Shown here: positions 17,965 to 26,199 of the stretch, in pieces
How the letters are laid out: the number at the start of each line of letters is the position of its first letter
Position numbering within the stretch: position 1 is the stretch's first letter
Origin: Woronichinia naegeliana WA131
GTDB lineage: Bacteria; Cyanobacteriota; Cyanobacteriia; Cyanobacteriales; Microcystaceae
Assembly: GCA_025370055.1 (NCBI GenBank)
Contig: CP073041.1
Span: 2,356,001-2,420,000, forward strand
Length of the DNA: 64,000 nucleotides
Direction: 5' to 3'
Translations under genes and position numbers: made by a program
Notes under the pieces: generated by a model
What the model was told of the DNA's origin: nothing
Seen by the model: the letters and a program-made list of their open reading frames with translations, nothing else
The model's database searches: none

Positions 17965-18046
17965 ATGGCGTGCGCCCAATCCCACAATCGTGTGCGTCCA
18001 ATCCAACAAAGCGATCGCTCTAAACTAAACTTTTTACAATCAAAAT

Positions 18047-18667
18047 ATGATGAAAACTACCTTAGAAACCCCCCTTAAAGTTCCCCCAGGCTACCTCAAT
18101 ATCATGGGCTATGTTGACGAATCTGAGGTTAATGGGCCCGATCGCCGAGCCGTTGTTTGGATACAGGGTTGTGTACGGGAATGTCCAGGCTGTTTCAATA
18201 CTGCTTCCTGGTCGTTCGAGGAAAACCAATTAATCTCAGTGGAGGAATTAGCCGACAAAATTCTTAGTAAGCCTAAAAATCAAGGCGTTACTTTTTCAGG
18301 GGGGGAACCTTTTTGGCAAGCGGAAAATTTAGCGAAGTTAGCCCAGCTATTAAAAACCAAGGGGCTAAACATTATGTCCTTTACAGGTTTTACCCTCGAA
18401 GAATTAAAATCCGATAAAGCTCCCCCCCACGCCCAGGAATTACTAGCCGAATTAGATTTATTAATAGATGGCCCCTATTTAGAACAATTAGCCATTAATG
18501 ACCCCAATTCTTTAGTTTCCTCTAAAAATCAACGAGTTCATGTCTTTAATCCCGCGCTACAGGATAGACTGGATTGGGCTAGCGATCAAATGGAGATTCA
18601 TATTCTTAAAGATGGTAGCCGCATTATTACAGGCTTTCGCGGTGCAATGGGACTAGATAATTCTTAA
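18047..18667 (+). CDS. Radical-SAM activating protein, NrdG-like
   Basis: The 206-residue protein carries WIQGCVRECPGCFNTASW, the CxxxxxCxxC variant of the radical-SAM cluster motif, followed by GVTFSGGEPFWQ, the SAM-binding GGEP loop. These are features of activases of anaerobic ribonucleotide reductase and of glycyl-radical enzymes. No nrdD or pfl partner is in the window, so the substrate is open. Its place between nifJ and the dihydroorotate dehydrogenase-like gene suggests a role in anoxic metabolism. The IS4-type element now separates it from the upstream genes. Confidence 0.8.
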   Translation: MMKTTLETPLKVPPGYLNIMGYVDESEVNGPDRRAVVWIQGCVRECPGCFNTASWSFEENQLISVEELADKILSKPKNQGVTFSGGEPFWQAENLAKLAQLLKTKGLNIMSFTGFTLEELKSDKAPPHAQELLAELDLLIDGPYLEQLAINDPNSLVSSKNQRVHVFNPALQDRLDWASDQMEIHILKDGSRIITGFRGAMGLDNS

Positions 18668-18680
18668 TTATATTGTTGAC

Positions 18681-18767
18681 TTGATCCCCCCCAGCCCCCC
18701 TTAAAAAGGGGGAAGAAATAAATGCTAGTTTGGACTTGCATCCCCCCAGTCTCCCTGAAAAAGGGAG
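18681..18767. repeat. Two hairpin repeats between genes
   Basis: Two similar units each start GACTTG(C)ATCCCCCCAG and contain a hairpin: CCCCCTT-AAA-AAGGGGG at 18696-18712 and CTCCCT/AGGGAG at 18751-18767. They resemble widespread intergenic palindromes of cyanobacteria and could end the upstream transcript, though no long U-run follows. Confidence 0.6.
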
Positions 18768-18802
18768 AAATACTTAAAACTTAATTACGGAGAAAAACTG
18801 CT

Positions 18803-19834
18803 ATGACACTGACAACTACCTATCTTGGTATGACCCTTAAATCTCCCCTAATAGTTGGGTCTTGTGCTCCCTTAACGGAGGATATTGATAATCTCAAAAA
18901 AATGGAAGATGCAGGAGCAGGGGCGATCGTGCTCCACTCCTTTTTTGAAGAACAATTGCGCCAAGAACGTCTCGATTTACATCACCATTTAACTCATGGA
19001 ACAGAAAGTTTTGCTGAAGCCTTAACTTATTTTCCTGAACCCCATATTTTTCATGTTGGTTCCGATGAATATCTCAATCATATCCGCCAAGCCAAAGAAC
19101 ATTTGAATATTCCCATTATTGGTAGTTTAAACGGTTCTACCCTGGGCGGTTGGTTAGACTATTCCCAACAAATTGAACAGGCTGGAGCCGATGCTTTAGA
19201 ATTAAATATTTACTATGTTCCGACAGACTTAGATTTGTCTGGGAGTGAAGTCGAACGGAATTATCTCGATATTCTCAGAATGGTCAAGTCTGAAATTAAA
19301 ATCCCGATCGCCATCAAAGTTTCTCCCTACTTTAGCAATATGGCTAACATGGCCAAACAATTTTCAGAAAATGGGGCAGATGGTATCGTTCTATTTAACC
19401 GTTTTTATCAACCAGATATTAACTTAGAAACCCTAGAAGTTTATCCCCATGTGCTATTAAGTACACCCCAGGCAATGCGTTTGCCGATGCACTGGATCGC
19501 CATTTTGTACGGTCGTATAAGTGCCGATTTAGCTTCTACCAGTGGGATTCTCCATGCAAATGATGTTTTAAAAATGCTGATGGCTGGTGCAAAAGTCACC
19601 CAATTAGTCAGTGTTTTATTACGTCATGGCATTGATTACATTGGCGTTTTAGAAGAGCACATTCGTCACTGGATGGAGGAAAATGAGTATGAATCAGTGG
19701 AGCAAATGCAAGGGAGTATGAGTCAGCTTCATTGTCCTGATCCCACCGCTTTTGAACGCATTCAATATATGAAAGCCCTACAAACCTATGCTCCTATTTG
19801 GAAGGCACTTGAACATTATGAATCAGTTAGTTAG
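18803..19834 (+). CDS. Dihydroorotate dehydrogenase-like flavoprotein
   Basis: A 343-residue TIM-barrel protein with TTYLGMTLKSPLIVGSCAPL at the N-terminus, IIGSLNGSTLGGWLDYSQQI, ADALELNIYYVPTDLD, IPIAIKVSPYFSNM with an FMN-contacting Lys, and GADGIVLFNRFYQPDINLET. This is the DHOD-like class that in bacteria is encoded beside nifJ and is distinct from the enzyme of pyrimidine synthesis. The natural substrate is not known to me. Its place next to nifJ and pfkA argues for redox balancing in fermentation rather than UMP synthesis. A clear pyrD assignment would be unsafe. Confidence 0.85.
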   Translation: MTLTTTYLGMTLKSPLIVGSCAPLTEDIDNLKKMEDAGAGAIVLHSFFEEQLRQERLDLHHHLTHGTESFAEALTYFPEPHIFHVGSDEYLNHIRQAKEHLNIPIIGSLNGSTLGGWLDYSQQIEQAGADALELNIYYVPTDLDLSGSEVERNYLDILRMVKSEIKIPIAIKVSPYFSNMANMAKQFSENGADGIVLFNRFYQPDINLETLEVYPHVLLSTPQAMRLPMHWIAILYGRISADLASTSGILHANDVLKMLMAGAKVTQLVSVLLRHGIDYIGVLEEHIRHWMEENEYESVEQMQGSMSQLHCPDPTAFERIQYMKALQTYAPIWKALEHYESVS

Positions 19835-20145
19835 TTAACGGCTATCTTTCAAGAGAACATCTTACTTTTTTCTTGGTTTAGTAGTCAACAATTAGGGAAC
19901 GTTACTGTTATGGATAGAAAACGCATTGGCATTTTAACCAGTGGGGGCGATTGCCCTGGATTGAATGCGGTTATCCGTGCCGTTGTTAAAGCTTCAACTC
20001 TAAAAGGTTGGGATGTATTTGGTATTCCCTATGGAACTGATGGCTTTATCGAGATTGCCCACGGCAAATATCAGGCAGAGGAATTGTTATTAACAAAAGG
20101 GTGTGACCTTTAGTTGATGAAGGAAAAGAAAAGTGTTAACATGGG

Positions 20146-20574
20146 ATGAAAAGTGACAAAGAGGAAACAATGATGACAGCAAAACTAATTAATGTAGAGG
20201 GTTCAAAGATAAAAATAGAACTAACATTAGAACTCAGTCGTTCAATGTTGGATACAGAAATAAATATTCAAAAAGGCTTAAACGAAGTAGGTTGCATCGC
20301 CAGCAAAGAAGCCTTGAAATATTTAGATACAGATGGTTCACCCTTAAAAATCGGTGAAGAAATCTGGAAGAGTAAGGGAGAGCAACCGAAAGAATATCAA
20401 ACACCTTATGGTGAGGTTATAGTGAATCGTCATGTATATCAGCGTTCACCTTTGAGGAAAAACGTATTGCCCCTTAGAAAGAGAAGCAAGGATAATCATA
20501 ACATCAACGCCATTATTGGCAAAACAGGTATCCTCAAAAATGTCAGGGATGGCAGGCAAAGAGGTGAAAAATGA
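20146..20574 (+). CDS. ISKra4-like transposase, first frame (copy C)
   Basis: The 142-residue N-terminal frame overlaps the next frame by 119 bases if that is measured from the TGA at 20453-20455. Homologous single-frame transposases of the ISKra4 family carry a Cys-Pro-Leu-Glu block after this region. Here that block (GKTYCPLEREARII) appears only in the +1 frame from 20456. A +1 shift in the run AGGAAAAACG at 20456-20465 would join LRK to TYCPLE. The ORF's own C-terminus (KNVRDGRQRGEK) is therefore probably not the functional end. Confidence 0.83.
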   Translation: MKSDKEETMMTAKLINVEGSKIKIELTLELSRSMLDTEINIQKGLNEVGCIASKEALKYLDTDGSPLKIGEEIWKSKGEQPKEYQTPYGEVIVNRHVYQRSPLRKNVLPLRKRSKDNHNINAIIGKTGILKNVRDGRQRGEK

Positions 20575-21454
20575 TTTATTAGAAAATCATGGTAGAAAAG
20601 TAGCGCTATCCTATATCCAAAGATTGAGTGAAGCAGTAGGAAGTGTGGTACAGGCAAAAGAAGAAGCGTGGAGTTATGCCCCGCCCAAGGAGGATAGCCA
20701 AATTGCAACAGTGGGAATAGGATTAGATGGAACCTGTATGCTGATGTGTGAGGATGGCTACCGTGAAGCAATGGTGGGAACCGTTTCCCTATACGATAGT
20801 GAAGGCGAACGTCAACCTACAATCTATCTAGGTGCGGCACCAGAGTATGGAAAAAAGAGTTTTCTAGAAAGATTAGAAAGAGAAATTGAGCGAGCGAAAA
20901 ACCGTTATCCAGAGGCAACATTGGTCGGGATAGCAGACGGGGCAGAATCAAATTGGAAGTTTTTAGAAAAGCAAACGGAAGAACAGATATTAGATTTCTA
21001 TCATGCCTCTGGTTACTTAGGTGCCTTGGCAGAAGCGTTGCATCCGAATACCGTGTCAAAACAAAAAGAATGGTTGACTGAAAATTGTCGAGAACTCAAG
21101 CATGAAAAAGGAAAAGCAGGAGAACTGCTAAATCTGATGAAAGAAGTCAAAGAAGAAAAAAGTCATTCTAAGAATCTTACCGAGAAACTACAAGCGGCGA
21201 TTACTTATTACGAGAATCATCAGCATCAAATGGATTATGCTGAATACTTAGAGAAAAAGTATCCGATTGGTTCAGGTGTTACGGAAGCAGCTTGTAAGAC
21301 GTTGGTCAAACAACGATTATGTTGTTCAGGGATGCGATGGAAGGAAAAAGGAGCAGGAATTATTTTGAGCCTACGAGCTTTGGTATTGACCAAGGAACGA
21401 TGGAGTCAATTTTGGGCAAAACTTGATCAATATGGGTTCCCTGTAGAACCCTGA
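20516..21454 (+). CDS. ISKra4-like transposase, second frame (copy C)
   Basis: Catalytic part of the ISKra4 (ISMich2-type) DDE transposase: VGIGLDGTCMLMCEDGYREA, EATLVGIADGAESNWKFLEK, LDFYHASGYLGALAEALHP and KKYPIGSGVTEAACKTLVKQ. The ATG at 20516 is only the first Met in this frame; the open frame starts at 20456, so in a fused product this part would add about 20 further residues. Transposition by cut-and-paste with 8-bp duplications matches the observed targets. Confidence 0.87.
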   Translation: MAKQVSSKMSGMAGKEVKNDLLENHGRKVALSYIQRLSEAVGSVVQAKEEAWSYAPPKEDSQIATVGIGLDGTCMLMCEDGYREAMVGTVSLYDSEGERQPTIYLGAAPEYGKKSFLERLEREIERAKNRYPEATLVGIADGAESNWKFLEKQTEEQILDFYHASGYLGALAEALHPNTVSKQKEWLTENCRELKHEKGKAGELLNLMKEVKEEKSHSKNLTEKLQAAITYYENHQHQMDYAEYLEKKYPIGSGVTEAACKTLVKQRLCCSGMRWKEKGAGIILSLRALVLTKERWSQFWAKLDQYGFPVEP

Positions 21455-22462
21455 TTACAACAGCTTTTATCAACTAAAGGTCGCACCCTAACAAAACATG
21501 GTTATGCTTTGCCTGGTATGTTAAAGGGTTTAGATGTTTTGCAATTTCTTAGCGGAAGTGTATTAGGTTCTCTGAGTAAGGGACATCCTGAACAACCGGC
21601 GATCGCCGAATCTATTTTAAAGGGCTATAAAATGCTCAATCTAAATGCTTTAATTGTTATTGGAGGGGATGGCAGTCTAGATATTATTTATGATTTGGCC
21701 CAAAAAGGTAATTGGAATATTATTGCGATTCCCAAAACGATCGATAATGACGTACCATTTACGGAGTTAGCAGTGGGATTTTCCACCGCCGTTGAAATTG
21801 TGACTCAAGCTCTTTATGATCTCACTTTTACGGCTGCCAGCCATGAGCGAATTATGATTGTGCAGGTAATGGGTCGAGACGCGGGTCACTTAACCCTCAA
21901 TTCGGGGATTGCGGGGGGAGCCGACATTATTTTAATTCCAGAAATTACCCCCTGTTTAACTCCCAAAATTATTGATAACTGTTGCCATTGTTTGGTCAAT
22001 TTACGGGGGTCAGGTCGGCATTTTGCTTTGGTCGTTGTTTCCGAAGGAGTCAGAGATTTAGAGGGCAAAAAAGAGAAGTATATTGGTGATTATTTAGCGG
22101 AAAAAATTGATCAGCAAACAACCTATCTTTGTGAACGTCATGATCCTGCTTTTTGTGGCATTTCCCATTTAGATATTCGAGCTACAACTTTAGGTCATTT
22201 GCAACGAAGTGGAACACCGCTTTCTAGCGATCGCCTATTAGCCAATGCCTATGGAATTAAGGCTGTAGAGTTAATTGAGGAAGGGATATTTGATCAGGTC
22301 GTCGTCTGGCAAGCGGGTCGAGTAGAATATATTCCTTTAGGGCCAGTGATTAAAGAAATTAAGCAATGCCATGAAGAGAAACGTTGTGCTTTTCCCGTTG
22401 ATCCCCATGGTTTTATGGTGAAAACCGCTCGTTCCTTGGGGATTTATTTGGGAGATTCTTAA

Positions 22463-22644
22463 GTTTGAAAGGATAGATGCCGATCGCAGTTTACTGTAAA
22501 TTATCACGCTTGGCGATCGCTTTTTATCTTTATCGGTAAGGGGCGATCGCGGTTTATTGTCTCAAATTGAAATTCCGTGTTGGCCATTTCTAGCCGTTTG
22601 GCTATAATCAATCATGGTAATTTCAACGATTTTAGATCAAGTTT
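22463..22644 (+). promoter_or_regulatory. HIP1-rich spacer with a sigma-70 promoter
   Basis: Two complete HIP1 octamers, plus a CGATCGC site near 22481, occur in the first hundred bases. TTGGCC at 22580-22585 and TATAAT at 22603-22608 are 17 bases apart and should drive the gene starting at 22645. Confidence 0.6.
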
Positions 22645-23130
22645 ATGGATAATGAGCAAAAATCATTACCTGCTGGCCCAATTGGTGAAATCGTTCCTAC
22701 CAATCAGCCTCTACCTAGTTTAGACCCAATACAAACCAGTCTATACGAGAAGCTCAGACTTGCGGCAACACCTGAAGAGGCTCAAAGCTACCTCAACTTA
22801 ATCAAGCAAAGAGAGGAACAAATTCAACAAAAAGAATATACTGATTTTCAATTATTGCAAAGTACAAACCAGATCAACTATGAGCGAAAGTTCGGAGTTT
22901 ATAGAGAAAGCACGGCAGTTATTTTTAGTCTGATTTCTATTATTCTGGGTTTGTTAACAACTAGCTCTATTCCGTTGATTTCCCCTTTACTCATTATGCT
23001 TGGTTTAATTAAGCCTCTTGGTTATTCTATTGGAGAAGTGGTAGAATTATACAGAGGACTAACTCGGTTTGAACAGTCTTCTCGAAACAAGACAAAAAAA
23101 GAAGATAAAGAATCTTCTAAACCAAAATAA
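22645..23130 (+). CDS. Small membrane protein, unassigned
   Basis: I do not recognise the family. The 161-residue protein has a Pro-rich N-terminus (PAGPIGEIVPTNQPLPSL), a charged helical segment (LNLIKQREEQIQQKEYTDFQ), then about 45 hydrophobic residues in two segments (STAVIFSLISIILGLLTTSS and PLISPLLIMLGLIKPLGYS), and a basic tail rich in Lys, Glu and Ser. This fits a membrane hairpin with both ends in the cytoplasm. It has its own promoter and is followed 38 bases later by another membrane-protein gene, with which it probably forms an operon. Confidence 0.7.
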   Translation: MDNEQKSLPAGPIGEIVPTNQPLPSLDPIQTSLYEKLRLAATPEEAQSYLNLIKQREEQIQQKEYTDFQLLQSTNQINYERKFGVYRESTAVIFSLISIILGLLTTSSIPLISPLLIMLGLIKPLGYSIGEVVELYRGLTRFEQSSRNKTKKEDKESSKPK

Positions 23131-23168
23131 ATAAGAAAGCTTTTTTAGATAACAAGGAGAAAAATTAG

Positions 23169-23855
23169 ATGGACGGCTCCCGCGATTATGAACAAGAGAA
23201 TCAATCAATTTCATCAGAATTAGTTAATGTTCTAAAGATTGGAATTTATCTTTCTTTGATGTCAGTTGCTTTACTATTTACATTGATAATTTATGATACT
23301 TCGATAGAAATTCAGCAGGTTGCTGTTGTAGTCATTGGCTTGTTATTATTGGCTTCTTTTACTGCATTTAAAAAAGTTATTAGCTTTGATCATAAATCAA
23401 GTTTATCTGATCAGTACATACCCTATTTTGATAACCGTATTATTACGTCAAATACTGTTTATAACGGTCATACCTACTACAATAACAAACAAAATTTGGC
23501 AGATGCCGCCGAAGAAATTCAAAATCTTCTCAATAAACTCTCAAAAACCTATGATGAGTCACCTGTTGACAAATCAACTCTTGATGTTAACTTGTTACAA
23601 AAAATTGAAGAAATTGAAACTGAAAACCACGAAAAATTTACTGACAAAGAAAAAGTTATAACTGTTCAAGTTGTTGAAGAAATCGAGCAGAATACAGATC
23701 TAAAACAACGTTTAATCAGAGCAATGAGAGCGGGTGCTAATCAAGTCCTACAGGATTTATTAGACAATCCTTTGTATGGAATTCTATTTAGTGTAATCTC
23801 AGCATACTATGGTTTGGAAGATTTGGAAGAAGAAATAAACCAAACTAACCGTTAG
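23169..23855 (+). CDS. Membrane protein with a helical C-terminal domain, unassigned
   Basis: The 228-residue protein has two adjacent membrane helices (about residues 23-43, IGIYLSLMSVALLFTLIIYD, and 49-66, QQVAVVVIGLLLLASFTAFK). A soluble domain follows: NLADAAEEIQNLLNKLSKTY, then VVEEIEQNTDLKQRLIRAMR and AGANQVLQDLLDNPLYGILF. That last arrangement resembles a helical module I associate with cyanobacterial signalling and NLR-like proteins, but this is from memory and weak. AAGGAG at 23154-23159 is a good ribosome-binding site. With its neighbour it could be a two-component membrane unit of unknown job. Confidence 0.68.
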   Translation: MDGSRDYEQENQSISSELVNVLKIGIYLSLMSVALLFTLIIYDTSIEIQQVAVVVIGLLLLASFTAFKKVISFDHKSSLSDQYIPYFDNRIITSNTVYNGHTYYNNKQNLADAAEEIQNLLNKLSKTYDESPVDKSTLDVNLLQKIEEIETENHEKFTDKEKVITVQVVEEIEQNTDLKQRLIRAMRAGANQVLQDLLDNPLYGILFSVISAYYGLEDLEEEINQTNR

Positions 23856-23949
23856 CTTTGCCCTCAAACTCTTGGCCAGCCAACTTTCCATACAGGAAAT
23901 TTTAGCGGCCTGTTCTAAACTAACGGCACAAACCTACTCCCCAGTCTCC

Positions 23950-25497
23950 CTATCCCCCCATCTCCCAGTCCAAAATCGCCGTCACCAGACCAGGTAACGT
24001 ATATTCCTTCGCCTCTACATCCACTCGACCAAAACACGACAGACAGGTTTTTGACGTTTGCGGGCCAATTGAAGCAATACAAACATTGGCTAATAATCTC
24101 TGGAAATCCTGCTCTGGGTGACTTTTTAATTGTTGCTGAACCAAATGATTAAAATTCTGTACGGTCTTAGAACTCGCAAAAGTCAGAATGTCAATCTGGT
24201 GCTCCAACATTGCTTGCCAGATCGGGGCGGGCATGGTCTCAGGACAAGCGGATTGATAGGCGGGAACTTCCACCACTTTGGCCCCCTGTTGACTGAGTTC
24301 CTTGACCAAAACCTCTCGCCCTCCCGTTTCTACCCTAGGAAATAGAATCGTTTGTTGAGCTAAGAGATCGGGAAAATGGGCAACTAAGGCATCGGCCACA
24401 AAATCAGGAGGAATAAAATCCGCTTTCAGTCCGTAATTGGCTAAAACAGATGCCGTTTTTTGGCCAACCACCGCAATTTTAATCCCCTGTAAAGCTCGGC
24501 TATCCTGTCCCCAATATTGCGAACGTTCAAAGAAAAAATTAACGCCATTGGCAGAAGTTAATATTAACCACTGAAATTGTCTTAAATTTTGAAGAGCCTG
24601 ATCTAAGGGTTGCCAATCCGAAGGGGCCTGAATGGTCAGCGTTGGCATTTCTAGCACCGTCCCACCTTTTTCCCTTAATAGATCAGTAAACTGACTGGCC
24701 TGTTCAGCCGCCCTGGTTACTAGAATCGTTTTACCTAGCAGGGGTAAGGAAGGAGAGGTTGACATGGTTCTTAGATTAATGATGGAGCCGATCGCAATGA
24801 CAGCCGGTGATAGGGATAGATTGGCTGTTTTTTCTACAATATCAGTTAAGTTTCCGATCCAGAATTGTTGATGTCGATAGCCCGCATTTTTAATAATCGC
24901 GACGGGAGTCTGGGGACAACGGCCCTGGGCTAATAATTTCTGCACAATTTCGGGTAAGGTTTGGCCGCCCATAAGAATGACCAGGGTATCAATTCTGGCC
25001 AGGGCATTCCAGTCTAAGCTTTCCGGCTCATGGCCCGTAAGTACCACAAAAGCCTGTCCTAAATCTTTATCCGTCAGGGGAATACCAGCCAACAGGGGGG
25101 CAGCGATCGCCGAAGACAGACCCGGAATAATTTGGAAGGGACAATTGGCGGACTGGAGAGCTTGAATTTCAGGGTTAGCCCGGCCAAAAATAAAAGGATC
25201 ACCGCCCTTGAGTCTCACCACCTGTTTTCCCGCTAATCCGTAGGACACGAGTAGTTGATTAATTTCTCCTTGGGGTGTACTGGGTAATCCCCCCCGTTTT
25301 CCCACTGATTGTAATAGGCAATGGGACGGTACTAACGTCAATAAACCCGGATCAACCAGGGCATCATAAATTAGAACCTCTGCCTGGGAAATGATCCGAT
25401 GGGCCTGAAGCGTTAAATAAGCGATCGGCCCAATGCCCGCCCCCACCAAATAGACACAACCAGCTGGAGCATTAAAGCGTTTCATCTTTCGGGTCAT
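23950..25497 (-). CDS. cobA-hemD: Uroporphyrinogen-III methyltransferase / synthase fusion
   Basis: A bifunctional tetrapyrrole enzyme of about 515 residues. The N-terminal half is the SAM-dependent methyltransferase making precorrin-2: GCVYLVGAGIGP, the VVRLKGGDPFIFGR loop, GIPLTDKDLGQAFVVLTGHE and LVILMGGQTLPEI. From about residue 260 the HemD part begins (LLGKTILVTRAAEQASQFTD), with ILTSANGVNFFF and DILTFASSKTVQNF, which closes the uroporphyrinogen III ring. The product feeds siroheme and cobalamin as well as heme and chlorophyll. I chose ATG 25497 (MTRKMKRFNAP) over 25524, which would overlap the uraD remnant. Confidence 0.93.
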   Translation of the reverse strand: MTRKMKRFNAPAGCVYLVGAGIGPIAYLTLQAHRIISQAEVLIYDALVDPGLLTLVPSHCLLQSVGKRGGLPSTPQGEINQLLVSYGLAGKQVVRLKGGDPFIFGRANPEIQALQSANCPFQIIPGLSSAIAAPLLAGIPLTDKDLGQAFVVLTGHEPESLDWNALARIDTLVILMGGQTLPEIVQKLLAQGRCPQTPVAIIKNAGYRHQQFWIGNLTDIVEKTANLSLSPAVIAIGSIINLRTMSTSPSLPLLGKTILVTRAAEQASQFTDLLREKGGTVLEMPTLTIQAPSDWQPLDQALQNLRQFQWLILTSANGVNFFFERSQYWGQDSRALQGIKIAVVGQKTASVLANYGLKADFIPPDFVADALVAHFPDLLAQQTILFPRVETGGREVLVKELSQQGAKVVEVPAYQSACPETMPAPIWQAMLEHQIDILTFASSKTVQNFNHLVQQQLKSHPEQDFQRLLANVCIASIGPQTSKTCLSCFGRVDVEAKEYTLPGLVTAILDWEMGG

Positions 25498-25503
25498 CCA
25501 CAA

Positions 25504-25641
25504 ATGACCTCTATTGTTAATCATTTAGATTTAGAGGCCAAACTGGCTCTGATTCGCGCTCACCCCGATCTGGGTAGCAAGGCAAAAATGGCAGAAGCGT
25601 TCGTTCAAGAACAGTCAACCCTATTCTGTCAACACACCTGA
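25504..25641 (+). pseudogene. Fragment of uraD-type OHCU decarboxylase
   Basis: The 45-codon frame from ATG 25504 contains KLALIRAHPDLGSKAKMAEA, the conserved HPDLGSK(A/V)KMAE block of OHCU decarboxylases of purine (urate) breakdown. These proteins are normally about 165 residues, and the remainder is absent. The next bases (FVQEQSTLFCQHT then TGA) diverge from the family after VQEQ. It is a relic of a lost purine-catabolism gene beside cobA-hemD. Confidence 0.7.
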
Positions 25642-25720
25642 TCATGGAATAACGAAGTATAACGGGGTTAATCGGAGCAAAAAGAATCTTGTCGATAAGA
25701 GAATTCCCTCCTTTTTTTGC

Positions 25721-26199
25721 TACAATCGTTATTAAGTTTCAAACCGCGTAGGTTGCGCGATTGTTGGAATTGACAAGTGTTGATACGTCACAACTCGATT
25801 CTCAGTTCGAGACTCTTAAAAAGGCTCGCGCTGGTGAGCAGTTTACCAGAGATAATGGGGTCGTATTGCACTCAAATACCAATGTTGCCGAAGGTATCCT
25901 GCAAGAAGGGAGGATTTTGAACTCCCCGCCTCCTTGTTTTTTAAAAAACAAAGGAAATATTGCTAGAACGGACTCGGAAGTTTCCAGTAATTGATACCAC
26001 AAGGAAGTTGATTATTGGAGGCGAAAACGGACAAAGGCAAGTCCCAGACCCTAGAACCACGGAAGCGTAAGCCTCCATCGGTCAATCGGGGAGCGAATAT
26101 AAAGCAGTTGACGCTGTTTAACTTCGGTTAACTGCGTTTTCTGTGTGCCTCTGACTGAGAGACAAAAGATAAAGATGTGTCCGTCAGTCAGTTTTTTTT
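25721..26199 (+). ncRNA. Candidate structured transcript ending in a terminator
   Basis: No convincing protein gene lies between 25642 and 26216. A -10-like TACAAT at 25721-25726 could start a + strand RNA of about 460 bases. Near its end are a UUCG-capped hairpin (TTAAC-TTCG-GTTAA, 26118-26131) and an intrinsic terminator at 26151-26199. Short open frames inside (25761-25994, 26018-26134) look like no family I know. It could be a regulatory RNA or a decayed mobile-element end. Confidence 0.35.
26151..26199 (+). terminator. Intrinsic terminator
   Basis: Perfect 8-bp stem CTGACTGA (26151-26158) with TCAGTCAG (26184-26191), followed directly by eight T residues. It serves + strand transcription and sits just beyond the 3' end of the convergent giant gene. 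Confidence 0.75.

Larger units (their letters stand above)
20099..21488 (+). mobile_element. ISKra4-like element, copy C (1390 bp), in pfkA
   Basis: Ends are GGGTGTGACCTTTAGTTGAT and the complement of GGGTGCGACCTTTAGTTGAT, with the target TAACAAAA repeated at 20091-20098 and 21489-21496. It lies in the same direction as pfkA. Its second frame carries two substitutions: RQPTIYLG (shared with copy E) and AEYLEKKYP (private). Confidence 0.95.
19910..22462 (+). pseudogene. pfkA: 6-phosphofructokinase gene interrupted by an ISKra4-like copy
   Basis: The N-terminal 63 codons (19910-20098) read [20 protein letters not shown]. The frame resumes at 21497 with [20 protein letters not shown], exactly in frame once the IS and one TAACAAAA copy are removed, giving about 380 residues. 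Active-site motifs are all intact: [32 protein letters not shown] and [12 protein letters not shown]. As it stands, translation would end a few codons into the IS. Unless another pfkA copy exists, this cell lacks this isoenzyme for the glycolytic step from fructose 6-phosphate to the bisphosphate. Confidence 0.93.

Noticed and set aside
23856-23949. Possible gene remnant reading ALKLLASQLSIQEILAACSK
   Set aside because: It looks like a protein end, but the stretch is too short to name and no start or partner is visible.
25761-25994. 77-residue frame MLELTSVDTSQLDSQFETLK
   Set aside because: No family resemblance, no ribosome-binding site, and it lies in the candidate structured RNA; kept only as a comment there.
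26018-26134. Short frame ending PPSVNRGANIKQLTLFNFG, possible end of a mobile-element protein
   Set aside because: I could not match it to TnpB, IscB or a reverse transcriptase end with any confidence.
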